A stretch of DNA of 64,000 nucleotides, from assembly GCA_019745415.1 (NCBI GenBank), contig JAIETF010000057.1, positions 1 through 64,000 on the forward strand. The letters are read 5' to 3'. A model generated the notes under the pieces. The model was not told the DNA's origin. It did no database searches and worked only from the letters and a program-made list of their open reading frames with translations. Source of the stretch: Candidatus Obscuribacterales bacterium (lineage in GTDB: Bacteria; Cyanobacteriota; Vampirovibrionia; Obscuribacterales; Obscuribacteraceae). Positions 19,310 to 28,330 of the stretch are shown in pieces. Made by a program: the position numbers and the translations under genes. Every line of letters begins with the position of its first letter. The first letter of the stretch is position 1.

Positions 19310-20548
19310 TTAGCAGACTGGCGCGGGTTTTTTGCCGAAGTCGCTCAACTTAGTCATTTTTGCTGCCACAAGTTTGCTCAAGAGCCAAGATGGTCTGAAT
19401 CTCTCGGCATCCACTTTGCTATAAGCTTTGAGTTCGTCGAGGCAGAAAGCCAGACCTTTAGAGTCAGCCAATTCCACCAGACCTTTTTTGAAGCCGCAAC
19501 CGTTAGCCATGGCTAGATCGATGTCTTTTACATCGACCACACCTTCCTGCAAGCAATAGATGGCTTCATTGAGCATGGGCAGAATAATTCTCAAGCCGTC
19601 GAATTTTTCGGCTTTGGGCAGGGCTTTCTCTTTATTGGCTTCAGCCACGAGCTCGGTCACTTTAGCATTGACTACCTTAGCTTCGCCTTTAGCTGGTACG
19701 CCTTTGTCGTGCATAAAGAAGCCGGCGCCTGTCTTTTGACCAAGTTGCTTAGCTTTGACCATTTTGGCAAGTAAAGGCGAGGGGGCAAAGCGCTCGCCGT
19801 ATTGCTCATAGAGAAACTGAGTGACATGGGCGCAAACATCGATCCCGGTCATATCAAAGAGAGCGAAGGGGCCCATGGGCAAGCCGTGTTCGACTGCCTT
19901 GGCATCGATTTCTTCGATGGTGGCGGTGCCTTCTTGCAACACATAAAGAGCTTCATTCATATAAGTGAAGAGTACGCGGTTGACTAGAAATCCCGGGCAT
20001 TCTTCAACTTTCACCGGAGTTTTTTGCATTTCGCGGCAAAGATCCATAGCCGTCTTTACTGTCTCTTCCGCTGTGTGCACACCGGGTATTACTTCTACCA
20101 GTTTCATGAACTGGGCGGGGTTGAAGAAGTGCATGCCCAGAACTTTATCGGGGCGGGATGTGGCGGCGGCAATTTCAGAGACAGAAAGCGCCGATGTATT
20201 GGTGGCGAGAATGGCTTTTTTAGGACAAATTGCATCGAGGGTTTTGAATATGTCGAGCTTTACTGAAATTTCTTCGAAAGCAGCTTCAATAACCAGGTCG
20301 ACATTCTTGAAATCATCATAAGAGGTGGTGCCTTTGACAAGACCGAACAACTTATCGGCTTCTTCTTGAGAATTGAGCCCTTTCTTGACTCTAGAATCGT
20401 ACATTCTTTTTATATTGCCAAGACCACGATCAACGGCAGTCTGTTCCACATCTTTCAAAAGAACTTCGATGCCGCACTGACTCAAAACACAGGCTATGCC
20501 GCTGCCCATGGCGCCGGCGCCCACAACTGCTGCTCTAACGACTTTCAT
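19310..20548 (-). CDS. 3-hydroxyacyl-CoA (3-hydroxybutyryl-CoA) dehydrogenase
   Basis: 412 residues from ATG 20548, which follows GAGG and starts directly at the Rossmann strand (MKVVRAAVVGAGAMGSG). A longer frame to 20707 would cover the divergent promoter and is rejected. The NAD-binding GxGxxG, the segment ATNTSALSVSEIA and the catalytic motif MHFFNPAQFMKLVE are present. Two tandem C-terminal 3HCDH domains occur (ECPGFLVNRVLFTYMNEA and RIILPMLNEAIYCLQEG), so the protein is longer than the ~280-residue single-domain enzymes. It oxidises 3-hydroxyacyl-CoA with NAD+ (or the reverse) in fatty-acid or butanoyl-CoA metabolism, and may connect to the acyl-CoA genes near 59-60 kb. Confidence 0.92.
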   Translation of the reverse strand: MKVVRAAVVGAGAMGSGIACVLSQCGIEVLLKDVEQTAVDRGLGNIKRMYDSRVKKGLNSQEEADKLFGLVKGTTSYDDFKNVDLVIEAAFEEISVKLDIFKTLDAICPKKAILATNTSALSVSEIAAATSRPDKVLGMHFFNPAQFMKLVEVIPGVHTAEETVKTAMDLCREMQKTPVKVEECPGFLVNRVLFTYMNEALYVLQEGTATIEEIDAKAVEHGLPMGPFALFDMTGIDVCAHVTQFLYEQYGERFAPSPLLAKMVKAKQLGQKTGAGFFMHDKGVPAKGEAKVVNAKVTELVAEANKEKALPKAEKFDGLRIILPMLNEAIYCLQEGVVDVKDIDLAMANGCGFKKGLVELADSKGLAFCLDELKAYSKVDAERFRPSWLLSKLVAAKMTKLSDFGKKPAPVC

Positions 20549-20637
20549 TTTTAAAAGCCTCGCTGATAAAAAACGGAAATTTGGCGCTATGCTAGCATCT
20601 TTGTTTGATTGCCCGCCAAATCGTAAGGAATTAGTAT

Positions 20638-22053
20638 ATGTCGCTGTTGACAACGCTGATGCGCCGCACCACCGATGCTGATTTCGGCTCGGCCGCCGAT
20701 ACCCCAAAACATCTAGGTTGGCTCATGCTCACTGCTTTGGGTATTGGTGCCACGATTGGTGCAGGTATTTTCGCCATGCCCGGTATCATTGCCGGTAAGG
20801 CTGGTCCTGCAGGTATTTTGTCTTTTGTGATCACCGGCATTGTCATCCTTATTGTCGCTATCTGCTATGAACGCTTTTCGGTGAAAGTGCCCCACGGTGT
20901 GTCGGCTTACAGCTATGTCTATTATTCAATCGGCGAAGTAATGGCTTGGATTGTCGCTTTTGGTCTGTTTCTCGAATACAGTTTCGGTGCTTCTGCCGTA
21001 TCCATTGCCTGGGGCGAGTATCTCAAGAACGCCACCCATTTGGAGATAGATCCTTTTTGGTGTGGTCCGGTTATCGACCATACCGGACAATTCCATTTCG
21101 GTGTCAACATCATTGCCATCGGCGTCATTTTGCTAGTTTCGACAATTTTGCTTTTAGGCGGTGTTTCCAAGTCGGCTAAGCTCAATTTCTTCCTCGTTAT
21201 ATTAAAGATGACTCTGCTTGTCGTTTTCCTTGGTTTCGGTTTGCGTCATGTCAATCCGGCCAACTGGTTTCCCTTTATGCCCCATGGTTTTGAAGGCGTG
21301 CTCAAAGGTGCAGCTACTGCTGTTTTCCCTTATGTTGGTTTTGATGCTCTCTATACTTTTGCCCGTGAATCGAAGAGTCTGAAAGACACCCGCCTGGCCA
21401 CCTACTGGTGTGTCGGCATAGTCGCTTTTCTCTATATCTCAGTTATGGCTGTAGCCACCGGTTTGGCGCCTTGTTATATTGACGGCAAACCCAATGAATT
21501 ATTTGTCGGCACCGACGCCGCCGCCCCGCTGGCAAAGCTCCTGGACAGTGTCGGCGAAGGTTGGACTTCGCAGTTCATTTCATTTGGTGCGGTGCTCGGT
21601 ATCTTTAACGTACTCCTCGTTTTTTGTATGGGCGGTCCGCGCATCTTTAAAAATATGGCTGAAGATGGTCTTTTGCCCCCTGTTTTTCAGAAGACCACAA
21701 AAGGCAATCCGGTTTTGGGAATTATTCTCAATGGTTTGATCGTGGCTGCCATTGCCGGTTTCGTTCCTTTTGGCAGTATCGCAGACATGATGGTTCTGGG
21801 CACTCTGGTGGCTTTCGTTTTGGTTTGCATCGGTGCTTTGCGTCTCAAGCTTGTCCATCCCCTGCTTGCTATCGCCGGAGCGGTCGGCTGTTCTATTTTG
21901 GCTTGCAATCTAGAACCTATGGTGCTTAGGGTCTATAGCATCACCTTACCGGTTGGTTTGCTTATCTACTTCCTTTACGGCTTCAAAAATAGCAAGCTTG
22001 GCAAAGCCAGGGCTATGAAAGCTCAAGAACCTGTCGAGACCAGTTCGCACTAA
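20638..22053 (+). CDS. APC-superfamily amino acid permease
   Basis: 471 residues, about twelve helices. The N-terminus has the family signature LTALGIGATIGAGIFAMPG. The hallmark of cationic/neutral amino-acid transporters ILSFVITGIVILIVAICYERF follows, with AVFPYVGFDALYTFARESKS later. RBS AAGGA precedes the ATG. It probably imports amino acids by proton symport. The substrate is not predictable from the sequence. It is divergent from the 3-hydroxyacyl-CoA dehydrogenase, with 89 bp between start codons. Confidence 0.9.
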   Translation: MSLLTTLMRRTTDADFGSAADTPKHLGWLMLTALGIGATIGAGIFAMPGIIAGKAGPAGILSFVITGIVILIVAICYERFSVKVPHGVSAYSYVYYSIGEVMAWIVAFGLFLEYSFGASAVSIAWGEYLKNATHLEIDPFWCGPVIDHTGQFHFGVNIIAIGVILLVSTILLLGGVSKSAKLNFFLVILKMTLLVVFLGFGLRHVNPANWFPFMPHGFEGVLKGAATAVFPYVGFDALYTFARESKSLKDTRLATYWCVGIVAFLYISVMAVATGLAPCYIDGKPNELFVGTDAAAPLAKLLDSVGEGWTSQFISFGAVLGIFNVLLVFCMGGPRIFKNMAEDGLLPPVFQKTTKGNPVLGIILNGLIVAAIAGFVPFGSIADMMVLGTLVAFVLVCIGALRLKLVHPLLAIAGAVGCSILACNLEPMVLRVYSITLPVGLLIYFLYGFKNSKLGKARAMKAQEPVETSSH

Positions 22054-22152
22054 CTCTAAAACTAAATTATTCTCCCCAGCTTGGGCTTCGTAGTTTCCCC
22101 AGGCTTGACCCTCTTTTGCCATTTTTGCATCCAAGAATGGAGCTATCGGTAA

Positions 22153-22186
22153 CTTGCACATAGCTAAATCTTGCACATAGCTAAAT
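22153..22186 (+). repeat. 17-bp perfect tandem direct repeat upstream of 22211 gene
   Basis: The 17-mer CTTGCACATAGCTAAAT occurs twice head-to-tail (22153-22169 and 22170-22186), 25 bp before the ATG at 22211. TTGCACATAGC recurs upstream of the phasin-like gene near 27757. It may be an operator or a promoter element with a duplicated TTGCAC, or a recent slippage event. Confidence 0.8.
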
Positions 22187-22210
22187 ATAGATTGAGATTG
22201 AGAGGCATTT

Positions 22211-22789
22211 ATGGAACTGAGTCTGCGAGGCGAGAGGCTATCGGCCAAACTAAGAGCAGGTCTGCTTTTCCTCAGGCGTGACTTGCAAAGCCATAAACTG
22301 ATTTTGGAAGGCGATCTCTTTCGCGAGTATATTGCCGCGGCGCCGCAGTGGCTAAAGTCGGCTTTCTGTCTCATTGAATTCAGCGAGAAAGTAGATCGTT
22401 TCGGATTGACTGGTTTCTTTATCGACACCGGATGGTGGCAGGTGGAAGAAACCGAAAAGGCTCTCTCTTTTGCCGGGGCCGCCGGCGCACGCGAGGTGTA
22501 TAAACTTGCCCGTGAGAGTTTTTCGGCTGGTCTCGATGCCGATTTGATGGATCGCTCTTTGCTTATGTCTATAACTAGAGATTCTTTGCATAAGCTCTTG
22601 GTCGCGCATGAGAGCGAAGTGGATGAATGGTTGGTGGTGCTCTCGCGCTATGGTTCTATTGTTGGAGTTGAACACTTAGACAAAATTATCGAGCAGTCGC
22701 TGGTTCGCACCCTGCCTTATTTCAAAGCCAAAGCCGTTAGTCCATATAGTGTTAGGGATAGTGTTAGGGATAGTGTCAAAGCTTCTTGA
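22211..22789 (+). CDS. DUF4375/DMP19-like hypothetical protein
   Basis: 192 residues, start supported by GAGG eight bases upstream. The central stretch RFGLTGFFIDTGWWQVEETEKAL followed by AGAAGAREVYKLARESF resembles the DUF4375 (DMP19) core, where a Gly-[FY]-x-[QG]-[FY]-[FY] strand precedes a helix pair. The match is by pattern and moderate. No signal peptide is present. The C-terminus carries a small tandem repeat (SVRDSVRDSV) encoded by a 12-bp DNA repeat at about 22749-22772. DMP19 is a DNA-mimic protein in Neisseria, but most DUF4375 proteins are of unknown role, so no function is claimed. It is convergent with polA. Confidence 0.55.
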   Translation: MELSLRGERLSAKLRAGLLFLRRDLQSHKLILEGDLFREYIAAAPQWLKSAFCLIEFSEKVDRFGLTGFFIDTGWWQVEETEKALSFAGAAGAREVYKLARESFSAGLDADLMDRSLLMSITRDSLHKLLVAHESEVDEWLVVLSRYGSIVGVEHLDKIIEQSLVRTLPYFKAKAVSPYSVRDSVRDSVKAS

Positions 22790-22811
22790 AGCGCTTTAGC
22801 GACCTGAAATT

Positions 22812-25800
22812 TTATTTGGCATCCATCCAGTTTTTGCCGACGCCAAAATCGACCTTGAGCGGTACCGTCAGTGGTTGATCTAATTGCATTGCATTTTTGA
22901 GCAGTTCGCGAGTTGCCTCAATCTCTTGATCCGGCACTTCCAAAACTAATTCGTCGTGCACTTGCATTATCAAGCGAGCTTGCAAGCCGCTTGCCTTGAG
23001 GTCGCGGTCAAGCCTAATCATGGCCAACTTGACTAGGTCGGCGGCGCTCCCTTGAATGGGTGCATTGCAGGCGGCTCTTTCATCGGCTCTTCTGATATTG
23101 TCGTTGCGGTCGTTGAGATGAGTGAAATAACGCTTTCTGCCCCAGATGGTGCGGGCATAATCAAGCTCTTTTGCTTCTTCAATGGTCGACTGTAGAAAAC
23201 CCTTTACTCTGGGATAGCGACTGAAATATTTGTCAATGAAAGCTTGGGCTTCCTTGGTTGATATGCCTAAATCTTGGGCGGTGGAAAAAGCTCCCTGTTG
23301 ATAGACCAGGGCGAAGTTGATGGTCTTACCGACTCTTCTGAGATCAGAGGTCACCTCTTCTATCGGCACTTCAAAAATTTCACCGGCGGTGCGGGCGTGA
23401 ATGTCTTGGTCTTTTTGGAAGGCATCGATAAGAGTTTCGTCGCCTGACATATGGGCGAGCATGCGCAGCTCAATTTGGGAATAGTCGGCTGAAACCAGAG
23501 ACCAACCTTCTTGGGCGGTAAAGGCTTTTCTGATGCGCCTTCCTAGTTCGGTCTTTATTGGGATGTTCTGCAAATTAGGATTTGACGATGAGAGTCTGCC
23601 GGTACTGGTCACAGTCTGATTGAATTCGCCATGCAGGCGCCCGTCACGTTTGGAAATTTCTCTGGGAAGGGCGTCTACATACGTGGAACGCAGTTTGGAA
23701 ATATGGCGATATTCGAGGATGCAGGCGATGATAGGATGCTCTTCCTTGAGAGCTTCCAAGACGCTGGCATCGGTCGAATAACCGGTTTTTGTCTTGCCCT
23801 TGGTTTTTAAACCTAGTTCTTCGAAGAGAACCTTTTGCAACTGTTGGGTAGAGTTGATATTGAAGCCGTGCCCGGCGTGCTGATAGATTTCGCTTTCTAG
23901 CCGGGCCAGCTCAGTGCCCAGTTCAGTGGAAAGTTCAGATAGATACCTTAAATCGAGGACGATGCCGTTTTGCTCCATCTCAGCCAGCACCACAGCTAGT
24001 GGCAACTCCATATCGTAGAGCAAAAACTTTTGTTCTTCGTCCATGGTTTGTACATAGTAGCGTGCCAGCTCTAAGGTAAGACGGGCATCGTCGGCAGCGT
24101 AAGCTGCCACCTGATCGAGGGGCACCATGTCGATGGTTAATTGCTTCTTGCCGGTGCCGATGAGTTCGCTTATTCTCGTCATTTTATAGTTGAGAATGCG
24201 ATCTACCTGATCTTTTAAGCCGTGTTTTTGATCTGGATTGTCGATATAGCTGGCCAGCATCGGGTCAAATACAACATTGGCTAATTTGATGCCGCAGAGC
24301 GAAAATACATTGAGTTCGTATTTGGCATTTTGAGCTACTTTACCAATAGAAGGGTCTTCTAATATTGGCTTTAGTTTCTCTGCCACGAGGGCCGGACTTA
24401 ATTGTTCTTTGCCGCCGGTTATTTTATGACGCACCGGTATATAGGCCGACTTGAGAGCCTTGCCGCCAAACCCGCTCTCGGTCAGTTGCACTTGATTGCG
24501 CTCGTTAGTCTTGATGCGTTCGTCATAGGCGAGGGCATAGCCTACAATCTCAGTGTCTAGTGAATTCAAGCCGGTAGTTTCAAGGTCGACTGATAAGACT
24601 GATTGCTGCTTGAGTTTGCCAATCAGTTCGTCTAATTCGCTTTCGGTTGTGATGAGCAGCGGCTCTTCCATAGGTTCAAGCACGACTTCGATTTTAGGCT
24701 GCCTGACTGACACCATGCGACCCCGTCCACCTTCAGCCAGGGCGGCAAGTTCTCTGTTGAAGCCTGGTTTGGTATCAAACAGACTCAACTGTCCACCTTT
24801 ACCGACAATGCTTTGGTTCGAATTACTGATATCAGAGCCAATATCGCCGCTCTTGCTTTCAATGGCAGCGCCGACACCCACTGCTACTTTAGGCATTGCC
24901 GGTTCCGAGCCATCGGCACTAAAGCGCGAAAGCACCTTGGGAATGCGGCTGGTCAAAGTTTTGAAATTGAGTCGGGCAAAAAACTCAGCCACTTCTTCGA
25001 GATTGGGCATAGTGATGAGGCAGTGTTCAAAATCAAAGTCGAGCGGCACGTCTAGCCTGATAGTGGCCAGCCTCTTGCTGTCGAAGGCGCTTTGTTTGCC
25101 GTCTATGAGTTTTTGCTTTACCGACGCCGATTTTATGTCATCTAAGTTTTCGTAGATTTTTTCGACTGTGCCATAGCTGGCAAGAAGCTTGGCGGCTGTC
25201 ACTTCGCCGATGCCTTTGACTCCGGGGATATTATCTGATTTGTCGCCGCAGAGACCTTTATAGTCTGTGATTTGCTCTGGATAAACACCCAGCTTTTCAA
25301 AGACTTTAGCTCTTTTGTAAGTGATCAGTTCGCCTTTTGAAGGCATCAAGACTTCGATATTGTCTTCTTCACCAGCCAAAAGTTGAAAGGCGTCTTGGTC
25401 GCCGGTCAAGATAAGAACTCGCATGCCTTTGGCTTCGGCTTGTTTAGCCACGGTGCCAATAACATCGTCGGCTTCAAAGCCCGAGAGTTCATAAAGGGGA
25501 ATCTCAAGTTTCTGTACGCCTTCTTTGATGATTGGCCATTGCTGGGCTAATTCATCTGGCATTTCATCCCGATTTGCTTTATAGCTTTCAAATTCTTCGT
25601 GTCTGAAAGTGGGGTCGGAAAGGTCGAAGCAAACTGCTAGCATATCGGGCTTTTGCTTTTCGATGAGGTCGAAGAGAGAAGCAAAAAAGCCGTGAACGGC
25701 ACCGGTTGGGGTGCCGTCCTTGGCTCGCAGTCCAGATTTGAACATGGCATAAAAGGAGCGGAAGGCAAGCGAACTGCCATCGACCAGTACTAGAGTCTTT

Positions 25801-25826
25801 GCTTCTTGGGCATTACTTGCTTCCAA
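22812..25826 (-). CDS. polA: DNA polymerase I
   Basis: 1004 residues. N-terminal 5'-3' nuclease (LVDGSSLAFRSFYAM, SGFEADDVIGT, GDKSDNIPGVKGIG), middle 3'-5' exonuclease-like domain (LSVDLETTG, Exo I) and C-terminal polymerase with motif A DYSQIELRMLAHMSGD, the O-helix region RRVGKTINFALVYQQG and motif C VHDELVLEVP. It fills gaps and removes RNA primers. In Exo II the usual Asp of QN-KYD is Glu (KYE, residue 504), while Exo I and Exo III (AAYAADDA) look intact, so proofreading may be weakened. An insertion of ~90 low-complexity residues (about 290-380) separates the nuclease and exonuclease domains. Confidence 0.97.
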   Translation of the reverse strand: MEASNAQEAKTLVLVDGSSLAFRSFYAMFKSGLRAKDGTPTGAVHGFFASLFDLIEKQKPDMLAVCFDLSDPTFRHEEFESYKANRDEMPDELAQQWPIIKEGVQKLEIPLYELSGFEADDVIGTVAKQAEAKGMRVLILTGDQDAFQLLAGEEDNIEVLMPSKGELITYKRAKVFEKLGVYPEQITDYKGLCGDKSDNIPGVKGIGEVTAAKLLASYGTVEKIYENLDDIKSASVKQKLIDGKQSAFDSKRLATIRLDVPLDFDFEHCLITMPNLEEVAEFFARLNFKTLTSRIPKVLSRFSADGSEPAMPKVAVGVGAAIESKSGDIGSDISNSNQSIVGKGGQLSLFDTKPGFNRELAALAEGGRGRMVSVRQPKIEVVLEPMEEPLLITTESELDELIGKLKQQSVLSVDLETTGLNSLDTEIVGYALAYDERIKTNERNQVQLTESGFGGKALKSAYIPVRHKITGGKEQLSPALVAEKLKPILEDPSIGKVAQNAKYELNVFSLCGIKLANVVFDPMLASYIDNPDQKHGLKDQVDRILNYKMTRISELIGTGKKQLTIDMVPLDQVAAYAADDARLTLELARYYVQTMDEEQKFLLYDMELPLAVVLAEMEQNGIVLDLRYLSELSTELGTELARLESEIYQHAGHGFNINSTQQLQKVLFEELGLKTKGKTKTGYSTDASVLEALKEEHPIIACILEYRHISKLRSTYVDALPREISKRDGRLHGEFNQTVTSTGRLSSSNPNLQNIPIKTELGRRIRKAFTAQEGWSLVSADYSQIELRMLAHMSGDETLIDAFQKDQDIHARTAGEIFEVPIEEVTSDLRRVGKTINFALVYQQGAFSTAQDLGISTKEAQAFIDKYFSRYPRVKGFLQSTIEEAKELDYARTIWGRKRYFTHLNDRNDNIRRADERAACNAPIQGSAADLVKLAMIRLDRDLKASGLQARLIMQVHDELVLEVPDQEIEATRELLKNAMQLDQPLTVPLKVDFGVGKNWMDAK

Positions 25827-25843
25827 TGTGGATCAAGCCTCCT

Positions 25844-27574
25844 TTATTTGCTATTTTCTTGAGCTTGACCAGGTCCAGCTTCTTGTCCTCTTGGGCGGAA
25901 TGGCCCCACAGGTGGTGCCATAGCCGGTGCCAATGGTTTGCCTTCAGATAGTGAGGGGCACTGCACGCCGGCTAGAGCGGCCACAGTGGCCGCGATATCG
26001 GCCGGTGAAACAGCCTGACCATAGCGTCCACCGGTAATGCCGAAGCCATAGAGCAGAAGAGGCACTTGTGAGTCGGCATTATAGGGCGAACCACTTTCGG
26101 TACCGTTGCTCTCGCCTGAGAAAATATAACCCGGTTTAGGCACCACATATAGTTCGCCGCTGCGCTCCCAGAAATAGCTCTTTTTGACGCCATCGCTGTA
26201 AGGACCATTCGGTACCTGGTTGGCATAGAGCTGGGCGGTGGTGATTACTTCGGCGACACCCGGCACAGAGTGCGCCACTTTGGCAGCCAGAGCTTCGACA
26301 TCGGGCTGGCGATATTTGTTCTTGTCGATGGCGTTGAAGTTTAAGTAGACATAGGGTGGCTCGAAAGCTTCGATCCAGTCGTCGGCGCCAAGGCGGTTGT
26401 CGAGGGTAGTGTCTAAGAAATTCTTGAGATTTTTGGGATCGATACGACCTCCGTCTAGACCGCGTTCTTTTGAGAATTCAGGAATGGCCTGGCTGCCACT
26501 ACTGGCGGTGAAGCAAATCAAGCAGTTGGCTAAACCGACTTTTTGATCGAGATAGCTGAACAGGTTAGCTATGCCTTGGTCCATCCGCAAAACTAAATCT
26601 TGTGCTTCTTGCGAGGTCGGACCAAAGAAGGAGACCAATTTGTCGCCGGCCGACAAACCAACCATAAGCAGATCTGTATCGGTATGATTGCCCAGTCCTT
26701 CTTTCTCAATCGCTTCTTTGGCCAGATCGAGAACCATTTGGTTGGACATCGGGGTGATGGGCAGAGTGGCGTAAGCCCCTTCACCAGGCACTGGGTTATT
26801 TATGACATGAGGGAAAGCTTTGCCGTCTTGGGGCAACGGTCTTTCGTGGGTATAGTCGTCTCTGGTGCTGACGCCGTACTGTGTTTCTGGCAAGAGGCGC
26901 ACCCAGGGTTTGGCACTGTAGCGCTCAGCCGGACGGGTGTCATTATAGGTTTTCACCCAGTTGGGCAGGTCGCGCCCAAACTGCGATGAGGTGACGAAAT
27001 TGCCTGTTTTGCTGTCGAACCAGAGTGAGATATTGGCCAGCCTGCCGCCTAAAAGCAGGGACTGACTGTCTGAGACCGCCATAGATATAACTTTGGCTCG
27101 GCCATTTGTGGCCAGCTTCAGTTCGTCGCCGATAGTGCTGCCCTTTAGCAGTTTTGAGCTGGGCCCGGGGGCATTGGCTCCGGTCATCTGGGCGTTTTCA
27201 TCATAGACTGCAGAAATGGCTTTGTTCTTGCGGCGGTCCCACCACTGGTCGGAGATGATGCCATGAGCCCAGGCGTGTGCTCCTGTAGCGATGGTGGCAT
27301 TGCCGCAACTGCTCATAGTATTGGCTTGTTGGTAGGTGCAGTTGACGAAGTTGGCACCGTTTTCAGCTAAGAACTTTAAACCGCCGTTGCCCATTTTGTC
27401 GCTATAGCGGTTCAAACTGGAAAAGGGCATTTTGTCAGCCACCAGCATGACCACTAGCTTCGGCTTGGCACCAGGGCCGCCGTTGCCGGTATCGGCCGAG
27501 GTCGGGAGTCCTACACCGAGAGAGGCTGTAATGGTAAGAAATGCAGCCAGGCAAGCTTTGAGCCTTGCGTTCAT
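25844..27574 (-). CDS. PafA-like alkaline phosphatase homologue, probable pseudoenzyme
   Basis: 576 residues with signal peptide (MNARLKACLAAFLTITASL). The fold matches the PafA/type I phosphodiesterase branch: KPKLVVMLVADKM, GAHAWAHGIISDQWWD, FFGPTSQEAQDLVLRMDQ and SGSPYNADSQVPLLLYG align with conserved PafA blocks. The catalytic residues do not. By motif alignment from memory of PafA, one metal Asp (D47) and the second-site Asp (D311) remain. The His four residues later is S315, the TADHG pair is S358-S359 (TASSG), the last His is Q503, the Lys-Asp-Arg phosphate-binding motif is S168-D169-S170, and the nucleophile Thr is Ser88. Hydrolysis is therefore unlikely, and a binding or structural role is inferred. 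It follows polA's upstream side on the same strand, 17 bp away. Confidence 0.8.
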   Translation of the reverse strand: MNARLKACLAAFLTITASLGVGLPTSADTGNGGPGAKPKLVVMLVADKMPFSSLNRYSDKMGNGGLKFLAENGANFVNCTYQQANTMSSCGNATIATGAHAWAHGIISDQWWDRRKNKAISAVYDENAQMTGANAPGPSSKLLKGSTIGDELKLATNGRAKVISMAVSDSQSLLLGGRLANISLWFDSKTGNFVTSSQFGRDLPNWVKTYNDTRPAERYSAKPWVRLLPETQYGVSTRDDYTHERPLPQDGKAFPHVINNPVPGEGAYATLPITPMSNQMVLDLAKEAIEKEGLGNHTDTDLLMVGLSAGDKLVSFFGPTSQEAQDLVLRMDQGIANLFSYLDQKVGLANCLICFTASSGSQAIPEFSKERGLDGGRIDPKNLKNFLDTTLDNRLGADDWIEAFEPPYVYLNFNAIDKNKYRQPDVEALAAKVAHSVPGVAEVITTAQLYANQVPNGPYSDGVKKSYFWERSGELYVVPKPGYIFSGESNGTESGSPYNADSQVPLLLYGFGITGGRYGQAVSPADIAATVAALAGVQCPSLSEGKPLAPAMAPPVGPFRPRGQEAGPGQAQENSK

Positions 27575-27836
27575 TTAGATCCCCTTGGTTGTAAACCGCT
27601 TGGTAATTATTTTGCGACTAATATTTTAGCGTTATCGGCAGAAAAGATTTTCGTGCAAATTTCTCTGTAAATATGGCTTTGTGTAAAGAGTTATCTTGAG
27701 ATCTGCGGCAAGAGGCAGACAAAGACCTTGCCACGCGCATAAAATCATGGGCAGGTTGCACATAGCAGTTAGAACATATTGTCAAAAGGCTGGAATCAGA
27801 ACAGCCAACCCAGGCATTTAACCCAGGAGTTGAATC

Positions 27837-28319
27837 ATGTCGGACCGTACCAAACTACTCAAAAAAGCCGTACTGACCAGTGTCGGTGCTTCTTCGAATG
27901 TTGAGCGCGTTAAAGATGCCCTCAAAGAAGCCATGCAAGACCTTGTCAAAGTTGGTCAAGAACTAATCGATGATCTGGAAGAGAAAGGCAAGATCAAAAC
28001 TGAATCAGCCCAATCTTTCTTGAAAGGACTCTCTGACGAGGCTGCCAAGCGCACTGGCGGGCTGGAAAAGAAAGTCTCGAATAAATTTCAGAAGAAAGTA
28101 AGAGATGCTGCACGCGAATTCGGATTTGTTTCTCTCGAACAATATGAAGAAGTGGTAGAGCGTCTCAAGGCTCTCGAGAGCCACCTCGGCATCACTCCTC
28201 CGGTCAAATGCGAAGAAGAACCGGTTGATTGTGAAGTGGAAGCTGAAGCCGAAGTGGAAGGTGAAGGCGGCGCTTCTGAAGAAGGCGGACGCAAGAAGAA
28301 AGGCAAGCGCAACGACTAG
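27837..28319 (+). CDS. Phasin-like / PHA-granule-associated coiled-coil protein
   Basis: 160 residues. Good RBS (AGGAG) before ATG 27837. The N-terminal ~75 residues form amphipathic helices (VERVKDALKEAMQDLVKVG), then a coiled coil (YEEVVERLKALESHLGI) of the type seen in PhaI/PhaF phasins and in UbiK. The tail is Glu-rich, then Gly/Lys-rich (RKKKGKRND), which could contact nucleic acid as in PhaF. This arrangement fits a polyhydroxyalkanoate granule or lipid-surface protein, but no PHA synthase is in the window. It is preceded by 262 bp of non-coding sequence containing TTGCACATAGC at about 27757. Confidence 0.55.
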   Translation: MSDRTKLLKKAVLTSVGASSNVERVKDALKEAMQDLVKVGQELIDDLEEKGKIKTESAQSFLKGLSDEAAKRTGGLEKKVSNKFQKKVRDAAREFGFVSLEQYEEVVERLKALESHLGITPPVKCEEEPVDCEVEAEAEVEGEGGASEEGGRKKKGKRND

Positions 28320-28330
28320 GCTGGATTAAT

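Noticed and set aside
20549-20707. Longer N-terminus for the 3-hydroxyacyl-CoA dehydrogenase
   Set aside because: It covers the divergent start of the permease and adds residues before the Rossmann strand with no known domain.
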